Numbered from the stretch's first letter, positions 1 to 7,071 are shown. The stretch: DNA of 8,323 nt from an uncultured bacterium (GCA_905215575.1 CAJMQV010000081.1:1-8323); one strand, 5' to 3'. Notes: a model not told the origin generated them from the sequence alone. Translations and numbers: made by a program.

Positions 1-331
1 AGCCGTCCATAGTTCCATCAAACACTTTCTGACGATAAATCTTGCGGTGTATGGTATAAGCCGCACATCCAGAGGCTCTTGAAAACACCTTGGCAGCCCT
101 TCCGGTTGGAGCCAGAAGCACCACTTTCCGCTTCTGTTCCTGCAAGGCACGGATCACAGCTCCCACGATGGTTGTCTTACCCGTACCGGCATATCCTTTC
201 AGCAAAAAGGCAGTATTAGGGTCTGTTTGCAGCAGGAAATCGGCCAATAATTGTAACACGTCACTCTGCTCTTCGGTCAACGAGAATGATATTTTGTCTT
301 CGATGTAGCATTTCAAATCCTTATTTATCAT
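1..331 (-). CDS. RecD-like ATP-dependent DNA helicase, N-terminal part (runs off left edge)
   Basis: This is the first 110 codons of a superfamily 1 helicase; the rest lies left of the window. The ATG is at 331-329. A Q-motif-like segment (SLTEEQ, residues 17-22) is followed by a Walker A loop GYAGTGKTT (46-54; Lys52 and Thr53 would bind ATP). A motif Ia-like LAPTGRAAKVFS (73-84) and the TIHRKIYR segment (93-100) follow. The combination of APTGRAAK and TIH is typical of RecD and RecD2-type 5'-3' DNA helicases, often annotated in Bacteroides as AAA-family ATPase or exodeoxyribonuclease V alpha-like. Expected role: ATP-driven unwinding of DNA in repair or recombination in the cytoplasm. No RecB or RecC partner is visible. 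The helicase motifs II to VI cannot be checked here, so RecD-like is a family call, not a proof that it belongs to RecBCD. It is divergent from the gene at 426 with a 94-bp gap, and I see no convincing promoter box for it there. Confidence 0.88.
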   Translation of the reverse strand, partial: MINKDLKCYIEDKISFSLTEEQSDVLQLLADFLLQTDPNTAFLLKGYAGTGKTTIVGAVIRALQEQKRKVVLLAPTGRAAKVFSRASGCAAYTIHRKIYRQKVFDGTMDG

Positions 332-382
332 ATTTCAACACAAAAAATTGAGAGAAAAGTCGAATATTAAATTTATTTATTC

Positions 383-390
383 TATTTTTG
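383..390 (+). promoter_or_regulatory. Candidate Bacteroidetes -7 promoter box for the gene at 426
   Basis: TATTTTTG matches the Bacteroides sigma-ABfr -7 consensus TAnnTTTG at every defined position. It would give a start of transcription near 395-400 and an A/T-rich leader of roughly 28 bases before the ATG at 426. No good TTTG-type -33 box is seen at the expected distance of about 19-21 bases, and the local sequence is very A/T-rich, so a chance match is possible. Confidence 0.45.
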
Positions 391-425
391 CGATGCGAAT
401 GTAATAAATAAAAGTATAAATAATC

Positions 426-1097
426 ATGAAAAAAGTAATTAATCTCGTTTTAGGCCTCTGCGCGCTTGCATTGCTTTATCTGTGCTACAGCAGCATCATG
501 GAGCCGATAAACTTTAACAAAGAAAAAGAGATGCGTGAAGCAGCTGTGAAAGAACGTCTTATCCAGATCAGAGATGCTGAGGAGCAGTATCGTCTGCAGA
601 AAGGCGAATTTTGCGACAGCTTCCCTGAGTTGATTGCCTTTATCAAGGACGGAAAGGTTCCTTTCATCAACAAAGTAGGTGAACTGACCGACGAGCAGAT
701 GGAAAAAGGACTTACTGAAGCTAAGGCTGCCGCTATCGTAAACAGCGGTGACGCTGCTGCCATCGCAGCAAACGGCCTGCAGAACTTCCGTCGTGACACT
801 GTATGGACAGCATTGGCTGACACACTCTTCGGCAAGGACTTCGTTGCAGACTCTATCCAATACATCCCTTACAGCAACGGAAAGGTATTCGAACTGGAAA
901 AGAGTGTTGTAACAAACAAATCAGGAACTGTGCAGAACGTAATGGAATGCCGTGCTACATATGATGATTATCTGATTGGTCTGAGCAGCCGTGAGATTAC
1001 CAACCTGAAAGATATGGCTGAGAAGACAGAGCGCTATCCGGGCTTGAAGATTGGTGACCTCTACACAGCAAACAACAATGCAGGAAACTGGGAATAA
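426..1097 (+). CDS. Uncharacterised membrane-anchored protein, Bacteroidetes type
   Basis: A 223-residue protein of unknown function. Residues 1-4 are short and basic, and residues 5-24 form one hydrophobic membrane segment without a clear signal-peptidase site. The bulk of the protein should therefore be anchored in the inner membrane and face the periplasm. Residues 31-60 are charged and helical-looking (possible coiled coil), followed by EEQYRLQKGEFCDSFPEL (52-69) and then a mixed alpha/beta region with an Ala-rich stretch (99-116). The membrane helix, polar helix and short Tyr/Gly/Phe segment resemble the layout of pseudopilins, but there is no prepilin-peptidase motif (no G followed by F-T-L-x-E), so this is only a topological likeness. 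It is the first gene of a plus-strand cluster with the DUF3822 gene and rsmD. An intrinsic terminator 21 bases after its stop suggests that it is often transcribed alone. I do not recognise a named family. Confidence 0.85.
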   Translation: MKKVINLVLGLCALALLYLCYSSIMEPINFNKEKEMREAAVKERLIQIRDAEEQYRLQKGEFCDSFPELIAFIKDGKVPFINKVGELTDEQMEKGLTEAKAAAIVNSGDAAAIAANGLQNFRRDTVWTALADTLFGKDFVADSIQYIPYSNGKVFELEKSVVTNKSGTVQNVMECRATYDDYLIGLSSREITNLKDMAEKTERYPGLKIGDLYTANNNAGNWE

Positions 1098-1896
1098 TTT
1101 AAATAATCCATATAGCCTATCCATCCGTTTTCATACGGATGGATTTTCTTTTTTTATCTGTAACCCTCAATCTGAAAAGAACTTTCTGAAAAAGGATGTT
1201 CCGGTTACAGACAGCACTCTTTTACCTCAATTTCTGTCAGACAGTCTGAAAAACTATCCGCCATTACAGGAAAGGAAATACACAGTCATATCCGCATTGT
1301 TCAACGGGCCAGTGTGCCATGTTCCTTTGGAACTGTTTCACAAAGAACGTAGAAAAACGCTCTATAAGATGATCTGCAGTCTTCCGGAAAACGACAATGT
1401 GCATTACAACATCCTGCCTCGCCTGGAGGTGGCTGAACTATTCGCCATACCACAGGCTGTAGAACAGATACTTCTGAGAACCTTCCCGACCATACACTTC
1501 TACGCTCAGAATGCCATGGTGCTGGAGCGCTCGGTACAGCATGCCCCGCAAACCGAAGAAAAAAAATTGTGGGTTTATTTCTATAAAAAGAGGATATTCA
1601 TTTTTCAATACAAGGAAAAGAAACTGGCCTTTGCCAACGAATTCACCGTAGCCACGGCCAAAGATGCCTTGTACTATATCCTGAATGTGTGGAAAATGCT
1701 GGAGATGGACAGCCGGACGGATTCATGCATTCTGATACAACCGGAGAACAGCCCGCAGCAAACCGTAGAAGAATTGTCGCATTACCTGCTACACATACAG
1801 ATTGCAGACATGCAAAACTGGTTCGGAAAAGCTCCGCTGACACAAGTAAAAGAGATACCTTTTGACATTTTATCCCTATTATTAAACGGTTTCTAA
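1078..1896 (+). CDS. DUF3822 family protein (actin-like ATPase fold, BT_3980-like)
   Basis: A 272-residue soluble protein with no signal peptide or membrane segment. The N-terminal strand SLSIRFHTDGFSFFI (residues 13-27), the central WVYFYKKRIFIFQYKEKKL strand pair and the spacing between them fit the DUF3822 family found in Bacteroidetes. From memory, the B. thetaiotaomicron homologue BT_3980 has a solved structure described as an actin-like (ASKHA) ATPase fold. The usual phosphate-binding DxGT-type loops are not preserved here, so nucleotide hydrolysis is doubtful; PilM and GspL cytoplasmic domains are the nearest conceptual parallel. Start choice: the ATG at 1078 overlaps the previous gene by 20 bases. 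A frame opening at TTG 1051 would add nine unconvincing residues. An intrinsic terminator lies inside codons 14-27. The stop is two bases before rsmD, so the two are almost certainly co-translated. Its function is unknown. Confidence 0.85.
   Translation: MQETGNNLNNPYSLSIRFHTDGFSFFICNPQSEKNFLKKDVPVTDSTLLPQFLSDSLKNYPPLQERKYTVISALFNGPVCHVPLELFHKERRKTLYKMICSLPENDNVHYNILPRLEVAELFAIPQAVEQILLRTFPTIHFYAQNAMVLERSVQHAPQTEEKKLWVYFYKKRIFIFQYKEKKLAFANEFTVATAKDALYYILNVWKMLEMDSRTDSCILIQPENSPQQTVEELSHYLLHIQIADMQNWFGKAPLTQVKEIPFDILSLLLNGF
1119..1157 (+). terminator. Intrinsic terminator nested in the start of the DUF3822 gene
   Basis: A perfect 10-bp stem (ATCCATCCGT, 1119-1128, pairing with 1135-1144) closes a six-base loop and is followed at once by a T-rich tract with a run of seven T (1145-1157). 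This is textbook Rho-independent form. It lies 21 bases after the stop of the membrane-protein gene at 426-1097 but within codons 14-27 of the next gene. It probably ends most transcripts of the first gene and lets a fraction continue into the DUF3822 gene and rsmD. Confidence 0.78.
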
Positions 1897-1898
1897 CA

Positions 1899-2453
1899 AT
1901 GAGAATTATCACTGGAATATACAAAGGGCGTCACTTTGACGTGCCCAGAAACTTCAAGGCACGCCCGACTACGGATTTTGCCAAAGAAAACCTGTTCAAT
2001 GTGCTCAACGGATATCTGGATTACGAAGAAACGAACCGTGCGTTGGATCTGTTCGCCGGAACGGGAAGCATCACCTATGAACTCCTGTCCCGAGGCTGCC
2101 AGCATGTTACTTCCATCGAAAAAGATCCCATGCACTACAAGTTCATCCTAAAGGTTCTGAAGGATCTGAAGGCAGAAAACTGCCAGCCTTGCTGTATGGA
2201 TGTCTTCCGTTATCTGAACCTATGCAAGGACTCTTTCGACTTTATCTTTGCAGATCCTCCTTATGCCCTCAAGGAATTGGACAAACTGCCGGATCTTGTC
2301 TTTGAAAAAAATCTGCTGGCTCCAGACGGTCTGTTCGTACTGGAACACGGAAAAGACAAAAACTTCAGCGATCATCCTTGTTTTATAGAACATCGCACTT
2401 ACGGAAGCGTAAACTTCTCCTTCTTTAAAGCAAAGGAGAAAGCAAGCGAATAA
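1899..2453 (+). CDS. rsmD: 16S rRNA (guanine(966)-N(2))-methyltransferase RsmD
   Basis: A 184-residue cytoplasmic SAM-dependent methyltransferase that methylates N2 of G966 (E. coli numbering) of 16S rRNA in the small subunit. The N-terminal MRIITGIYKG and RPTTDFAKENLFN (22-34) match the RsmD signature. Motif I is LDLFAGTGSI (49-58), the acidic SAM-ribose residue is Glu74 (SIEKD), and the catalytic motif IV DPPY is at 119-122. The C-terminal RTYGSVNFSFF closes the Rossmann domain. The length is normal for the family. The ATG follows the DUF3822 stop by two bases with no good Shine-Dalgarno, suggesting translational coupling. The 3' end overlaps the convergent cls gene by 29 bp. No separate promoter is evident, so its expression would depend on read-through of the terminator at 1119-1157. 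Confidence 0.95.
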   Translation: MRIITGIYKGRHFDVPRNFKARPTTDFAKENLFNVLNGYLDYEETNRALDLFAGTGSITYELLSRGCQHVTSIEKDPMHYKFILKVLKDLKAENCQPCCMDVFRYLNLCKDSFDFIFADPPYALKELDKLPDLVFEKNLLAPDGLFVLEHGKDKNFSDHPCFIEHRTYGSVNFSFFKAKEKASE

Positions 2454-3888
2454 ATGATTCTCCCAAATGCCGCCATCTGGACCGTTCTTCCCACGAATGC
2501 AGGTTCAGCAGGCGGCATTTGTTTTGATCCTCCAAAAAGATTCTTTTCATGACCAGAGCCATCTTGCGGTCGAAGATAAAGGCGTTGACTTCAAAATTAT
2601 GTTCCAGACTGCGGAAATCCATATTGGTTGATCCGCAAGAGCTCAAAGAGTCGTCGCTAACCCACGTCTTGGCATGTAAAAACGTATCCTGATACAGATA
2701 AACGCGCACTCCGGCCTTCATCACATCCATCAGATAGGAACGTGAAGCCCAGGTGAGCAACTTCGTATCGGCACGCTCGGGAATCATCAGACGCACGTCT
2801 ACTCCTGCTAGAGCAGCCGTCTGCATGGCATACAGCAAACGGTCGGTAGGCATAAAATACGGACTCTGGATAAAGCAATATTTCTTGGCTCTGAGTAAAG
2901 CCATAACCATTCCTTGCATGATGTCCTGCCAGGAATTCATCGGCATGGAGGTGACAATCTGAACCAATGCCGATTTTCCCGACTTCATTGACGGATCACC
3001 TTCATATCCTGTAGACTGGAAGGCTGTAGGATAATAACAGGCATCCGTAATCAGTTCCTCCTGAGCCACATACCAGTCGGCCAGGAAAGCCCGCTGCAAG
3101 CCACACACAGCACTTCCCTCTATACGGAGATGGCTGTCGCGCCAGGCCGGCTGATTCTCCCAGTCATAAAAGTATCGGTCGGCCAGATTCATTCCTCCCA
3201 CATATCCGACTCCGCCATCAATCACAACAATCTTACGGTGATTACGATAATTCACCTTACTGGTAAACTTCGGAAAGCGTACCGGCATAAAAACAGCCAC
3301 CTCAATGCCTTTTGAGGCCATACGCTCGAAAAAGGCATTACGCACCTTCCAGCAACCTACATCGTCGTAAACCACTCTGACCTGCACTCCCTCGGCCACC
3401 TTCCGGGCCAACTCGTCCAAGACCAGATTACCCACCCGGTCGTCTTCCCAAATATAGAACTCCAGATGAATATGATGACGCGCAGCACGGATATCCCCGA
3501 TCAGCGAAGCCAACATGTCCTGTCCCCGGACAAACAGCTGAAGCTGGTTCTCAGGATAAGGGAATGACATGCTCTGCCGCCGAAAAAGATTAATAAGCTG
3601 TCGGTGTTCTTCGGGAATATCAGGAATCTGCATTCTGAAATAACGATAGGCAGAACGGCGGGCCAGCTGTATGGCACAGGTTCGGCTGATGAGTATGTTC
3701 TTCTTATGATTCCGGCCGAAAAAGAAATAAATGATCAATCCAAATACAGGCATTGAAGACACCACAAGAATCCAGGCTACAGTCTTGACCGGTTGCCGGT
3801 TGTCCAAGACAATCACCAAAACAGTACTGCATACAATCAATAAATAGATAACAACAAAGGTTGTATATAGAAATGTGGCCAACTCCAT
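2425..3888 (-). CDS. cls: Cardiolipin synthase (phospholipase D superfamily)
   Basis: A 487-residue inner-membrane enzyme that makes cardiolipin from phosphatidylglycerol. Two hydrophobic segments lie at about 5-28 and 36-57, matching the N-terminal membrane anchor (PLDc_N domain) of bacterial ClsA-type enzymes. Two complete HKD catalytic motifs follow. The first is H217-x-K219-x4-D224 with the downstream GGMNLADRY; the second is H405-x-K407-x4-D412 with the downstream GSTNMDFRS. The ending ESFIRLLSPLL is the usual family C-terminus, so the overlap with rsmD is real and not a missed stop. The length is typical. The ATG at 3888 directly precedes the first membrane segment, and a good TAnnTTTG box lies about 27 bases upstream. 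It appears to be transcribed alone, separated by a terminator from the receptor gene to its right. A related PLD-family transferase cannot be strictly excluded, but the architecture is standard Cls. Confidence 0.95.
   Translation of the reverse strand: MELATFLYTTFVVIYLLIVCSTVLVIVLDNRQPVKTVAWILVVSSMPVFGLIIYFFFGRNHKKNILISRTCAIQLARRSAYRYFRMQIPDIPEEHRQLINLFRRQSMSFPYPENQLQLFVRGQDMLASLIGDIRAARHHIHLEFYIWEDDRVGNLVLDELARKVAEGVQVRVVYDDVGCWKVRNAFFERMASKGIEVAVFMPVRFPKFTSKVNYRNHRKIVVIDGGVGYVGGMNLADRYFYDWENQPAWRDSHLRIEGSAVCGLQRAFLADWYVAQEELITDACYYPTAFQSTGYEGDPSMKSGKSALVQIVTSMPMNSWQDIMQGMVMALLRAKKYCFIQSPYFMPTDRLLYAMQTAALAGVDVRLMIPERADTKLLTWASRSYLMDVMKAGVRVYLYQDTFLHAKTWVSDDSLSSCGSTNMDFRSLEHNFEVNAFIFDRKMALVMKRIFLEDQNKCRLLNLHSWEERSRWRHLGESFIRLLSPLL
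2464..2521 (+). terminator. Long hairpin after rsmD, inside the cls coding end
   Basis: An 11-bp perfect outer stem (CAAATGCCGCC, 2464-2474, with 2511-2521) continues after a 2x2 internal loop into a 7-bp inner stem (2477-2483 with 2502-2508, one G-T wobble). A further four weak pairs are possible (2484-2487 with 2495-2498). On the plus strand it begins 10 bases after the rsmD stop and ends in TTTG followed by TTTTG, so it can act as an rsmD terminator. On the minus strand it falls inside the last codons of cls and is not followed by a T tract, so it should not end cls transcription. The T tract is modest, which lowers confidence. Confidence 0.6.
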
Positions 3889-3914
3889 AAGTTTGCATTT
3901 TTATCGACAAAGAG

Positions 3915-3922
3915 CAAACTTA
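3915..3922 (-). promoter_or_regulatory. Candidate -7 promoter box for cls
   Basis: Read on the minus strand, TAAGTTTG matches the Bacteroidetes TAnnTTTG -7 consensus fully. A partial -33 element (TTTC) lies 19 bases upstream. The predicted leader to the cls ATG at 3888 is about 20 bases. The box lies just past the terminator hairpin of the upstream receptor gene, which fits an independent transcription unit. Confidence 0.5.
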
Positions 3923-3946
3923 CAAAAAAAGCACAAGGAAAGAAAG

Positions 3947-3998
3947 ATAATCCCCCAAAAATCCAACTTTTATTAAGATTGGATTTTTGGGGGATTAT
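3947..3998 (-). terminator. Perfect 20-bp inverted-repeat terminator of the outer-membrane receptor gene
   Basis: The arms 3947-3966 and 3979-3998 are exact reverse complements over 20 bp, with five C-G pairs in the stem and a 12-base loop. The structure begins 18 bases past the receptor's stop codon (4019-4017) and, on the minus strand, is followed by the T-rich CTTTCTTTCC. It separates the receptor transcript from the cls promoter. Its symmetry means it could also stop plus-strand transcripts. Confidence 0.75.
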
Positions 3999-4016
3999 TC
4001 ATATTTAAATTAATGA

Positions 4017-7016
4017 CTATCGGGGACCACCAAAACCAAGTGGGGCCGGTCCTCTATGTCCTCCAGGACCTCCACCAGGACCCATTGGCATGCCGGCACG
4101 TCCTTCTTTACCACCCATCAGATTCAGACGGTAAATAAAGTGAACCATCACATAGCTGTTAATGGCATTGGTCCAAGTATCTCTACGTTCCAAAGCAGAC
4201 AAGGTACGGCTGATATTGCTTCTCTGACGCAGAATATCAAACCACTGCACACTTACGGTTGCGGCATTTCCTTTCAGGAAGCTCTGTGACAGCTGGGCGT
4301 TCCAGATCAGTTCGTTGGTATTCATGGAAGCGTCATTATAACCACGACGGCTCTCTTCGGTCAGGTCTGTAGACAAACTCATATTCCAAGGCATATTGAT
4401 AATGGCACTTGCTCCATAAGAGAAGGTATAAGTGTCCAGATTGGCATTCTCCTGAATATCGTTACGTGCGTGCTGGTAGTTGATATTTCCGTTCACTCCC
4501 AAATCCAACAGGTCATTACGGAAGTTCAGGTTCAGACGCTCACCCAAGTTCCAGGTACGTGTGGTGCTCTTCTGGGTCTGTTTCAGGATCTCATCGGCAG
4601 TAATGGTTGCATACACATCCTTAAAGTCGGCATTTGAGCTAACATAGCCCACCTCATTGTTATAACGTGCACTCGTAAAGGTACTGATATTGAAATATTT
4701 CTTTTCACCCAAAGCCGAATTGAACATGATCATACCACTTGAATTCCAGTTTCCGTTGATATTCATTGGCATAGACAATGTCTTACCGGTAGCCTCATCA
4801 TACAACACTGCTGTGCTGATGTTGTTGTTCATCATATTCGCATTCAGGTGGAATACCCATCCGCGCTGCAACTCCGGAATGTAATTGTTATAGAACATAA
4901 AGAAAGTGTTCGTCCAGGATGGCTTCAAACCCGGGTTACCACGTGAAATAGACAGCGGATTGGAATCATCAACCACATCCAACAGATTGGTCATGGAAGG
5001 CTGTCCGGCACGACCGGAATAGCGGAAACGCAACATACTGGTTTTGGAAATCTTATATCTCACATCCACTCTTGGCGCCCAGTTGAAGACCTGACGCACG
5101 ACACTCGTATCCAGATCTCCCTTCTGATAATCCATATAGGTTTTCTGAGGCTGGAAAGAAACTCCGGCATTCAACTTAAATTCTCCCAAACGATAGCGGA
5201 GCATGGCATTGGCCTCCTGATTATATTCCGTATAAGTGGCATACTGACTGTTGCGGTAATTCTTACACAGTTCCAGGAAATCCTCACCAGGCAAGAAAGT
5301 CAACGGGAAATAGCCATCTGCCTGATATTGCAGGAACTGTTCAAACTGCTCATCACCATCGGCAGCCTTGGCCAACAAGGAATCCAAAGAATACATCGAA
5401 CGGTCTGAATCCGAATACCGATACTGGAACTTATAGCTGAACTGTAAGTTCGCGCCGGTAAAGATAGGTTCGCTATAACTCAAATCCGCGCTATAGTTAT
5501 AAGACTTGGAAGGATTCAAATTATACTGGTGATTATAGTCTTCACGGGCATCCTGCAAATAATAATTGGTCAGGGACTTGCTGAAAGAAGTACTCTTCGA
5601 ATCAGAATAACCTCCGTTCAAACGCAAAGTAATGTTTCGGCCTGTACTGTTCAAACGACGATTGATCATCAACATACCGTCAAATGACTTGCTCTCTGAA
5701 TCGGAAGTGCTCTCGTTGTCGTTCTTGTTCACCACCGCAGAATCAGCAAAAAGCTGAGTCAGATCATCTGTAAGCGGATTGGAAACAAACGCATAAGGAT
5801 CCTGATTAAAGGTCAGAGACAGAGCATCACTGTTGCTATTGTTCTTTGAATAAGAGAAGTTCGGTCGGAACATGATTCGTGTCATGCTATCCGGGCTCCA
5901 CTGCAAACGGAAATTGGCATTTACGCTTGTAGCGTCACTTAAAGAGCGATTCTCACTGTTTCCGAAAGAGCTTGAACTGCCGGAAGAAAGGAATCTTTCT
6001 GAATTGACCTTTGACCAGTTATCTGTACTTCTATAAGAATAACGCACATTACCGTTCAACTCCAAAGCACCGGCTTCACGGTCTTTCTTTCCGTTTTCCC
6101 AGTCAAAATTCAAACCCACCATCCTACTGGTGACCTGACCACTGCTACCTCCACCGAAACCACGGAATCCACCGCCCGGGAAACCCTGGTCATTCGTATT
6201 GTTCATAGAACCGATCAATGACAACTGAAGGCGATCGGTAAAACGGTTCACCATAACCTTGCCGGTATAACGGTCCTCAGTTCCGTATCCCAAATCCACA
6301 TTGGTCATCCAGCCCTGATTCATTCCTTTCTTGATAGAAAGGTCCAAAACCGTTTCCTCCTCACCGTCGTCAATACCGGTCATCTTGGAATAATCGCTTT
6401 GTTTATCATAAGCCTTAATCTTGTCGATGATATTGGTAGGCAGGTTTTTCATGGCCATCTTGGTATCGTTATCGAAAAATTCCTTTCCGTCTACCATGAT
6501 CTTCTTGACCTCTTTTCCATTGATTTTGATGGTACCATCCTCATCAACTTCGGCACCGGGCAGTTTCTTTACCAATTCCTCCAAAGCTGAACCTTCGGGT
6601 ACACGATAAGCAGAACTGTTATAAACGAAAGTATCTTCCTTCATTTCCACCTTTGACTGACGAGCAGTTATCTCTGCCCCTTTCAGCATAACGGGATTAA
6701 CATTCATGGTTATCGGAGCCAGTGTCACATTAGATTTCTGCTTGGACAATGTCAGATTCTGATAAACGGTTCTGTATCCCATAAAAGACACTCGCAAAAT
6801 GTACGAACCGCTTTTTGCTGACAACTTAAACTTACCATTAAAATCTGTACTCACACCCGCAGCCAATGTGCTGTCTGCTTTCAACAATGCCACCGCAGCC
6901 GATGCCATCGGTTCATTCAGTTCTCCATCCATAACGGTTCCGCTCACAGAAATCTTTTGTGCGGAAACCTGAAAAGCAATCCATGCAAGAAGGAGAAACA
7001 TACCCAGTTTCTTCAT
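4017..7016 (-). CDS. TonB-dependent receptor-like outer-membrane beta-barrel protein
   Basis: A 999-residue outer-membrane protein. A signal peptide (residues 1-19, hydrophobic core 6-15) ends at VSA before Gln20. Residues about 22-107 form a carboxypeptidase-regulatory-like Ig domain (SGTVMDGELNEPMASA, DFNGKFKL, RVSFMGYRT). Residues about 112-230 form a plug-like region (ALEELVKKLPGAEVDEDG, INGKEVKKIMVDGKEFF). From about 235 on there are alternating strands of a large barrel (outer-membrane beta-barrel family 3 type) rich in Asn, Ser, Tyr and Arg. A Gly/Phe-rich loop occurs at 278-293. The last strand appears to be 954-967 (ending YRLNLM), followed by an unusual Gly/Pro/Met/His tail (968-999). 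Such proteins are probably energised by TonB to import a ligand, but no substrate can be inferred. No SusD-type lipoprotein gene is adjacent and the sequence lacks SusC hallmarks, so it is not a typical glycan-utilisation pair. It appears monocistronic, with a promoter in 7072-7104 and a terminator at 3947-3998. Confidence 0.9.
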   Translation of the reverse strand: MKKLGMFLLLAWIAFQVSAQKISVSGTVMDGELNEPMASAAVALLKADSTLAAGVSTDFNGKFKLSAKSGSYILRVSFMGYRTVYQNLTLSKQKSNVTLAPITMNVNPVMLKGAEITARQSKVEMKEDTFVYNSSAYRVPEGSALEELVKKLPGAEVDEDGTIKINGKEVKKIMVDGKEFFDNDTKMAMKNLPTNIIDKIKAYDKQSDYSKMTGIDDGEEETVLDLSIKKGMNQGWMTNVDLGYGTEDRYTGKVMVNRFTDRLQLSLIGSMNNTNDQGFPGGGFRGFGGGSSGQVTSRMVGLNFDWENGKKDREAGALELNGNVRYSYRSTDNWSKVNSERFLSSGSSSSFGNSENRSLSDATSVNANFRLQWSPDSMTRIMFRPNFSYSKNNSNSDALSLTFNQDPYAFVSNPLTDDLTQLFADSAVVNKNDNESTSDSESKSFDGMLMINRRLNSTGRNITLRLNGGYSDSKSTSFSKSLTNYYLQDAREDYNHQYNLNPSKSYNYSADLSYSEPIFTGANLQFSYKFQYRYSDSDRSMYSLDSLLAKAADGDEQFEQFLQYQADGYFPLTFLPGEDFLELCKNYRNSQYATYTEYNQEANAMLRYRLGEFKLNAGVSFQPQKTYMDYQKGDLDTSVVRQVFNWAPRVDVRYKISKTSMLRFRYSGRAGQPSMTNLLDVVDDSNPLSISRGNPGLKPSWTNTFFMFYNNYIPELQRGWVFHLNANMMNNNISTAVLYDEATGKTLSMPMNINGNWNSSGMIMFNSALGEKKYFNISTFTSARYNNEVGYVSSNADFKDVYATITADEILKQTQKSTTRTWNLGERLNLNFRNDLLDLGVNGNINYQHARNDIQENANLDTYTFSYGASAIINMPWNMSLSTDLTEESRRGYNDASMNTNELIWNAQLSQSFLKGNAATVSVQWFDILRQRSNISRTLSALERRDTWTNAINSYVMVHFIYRLNLMGGKEGRAGMPMGPGGGPGGHRGPAPLGFGGPR

Positions 7017-7071
7017 AATTTTGTCGATATTTTAATTCTATTCTTTGCCCGTTATGACATGCCAAAACACA

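Noticed and set aside
1..331. Plus-strand frame at 90-308
   Set aside because: It is antisense to a clear helicase frame with a Walker A motif, has no homologous look, and ends inside that gene's start.
450..865. Two open frames on the minus strand antisense to the membrane-protein gene (136 and 126 codons)
   Set aside because: They mirror the plus-strand gene, are Cys/Ser-rich without recognisable domains, overlap each other, and have no promoter box.
1051..1077. Extended DUF3822 start at TTG 1051
   Set aside because: The first codon is TTG, the added residues (VTSTQQTT) look unlike family sequence, and they overlap the previous gene further; the ATG at 1078 is simpler.
426..1097. Type IV pilin or pseudopilin
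   Set aside because: No prepilin-peptidase cleavage motif and no glutamate five residues into the hydrophobic helix; only the overall layout is similar.
3947..3998. Insertion-sequence end or attachment site suggested by the perfect 20-bp inverted repeat
   Set aside because: Its position just after the receptor stop and before the cls promoter, with a following T-rich tract, is fully explained by a terminator; no transposase or target duplication is visible.
4017..7016. SusC-type glycan importer
   Set aside because: No adjacent SusD gene, and the plug and barrel sequence match the other outer-membrane beta-barrel family rather than SusC.
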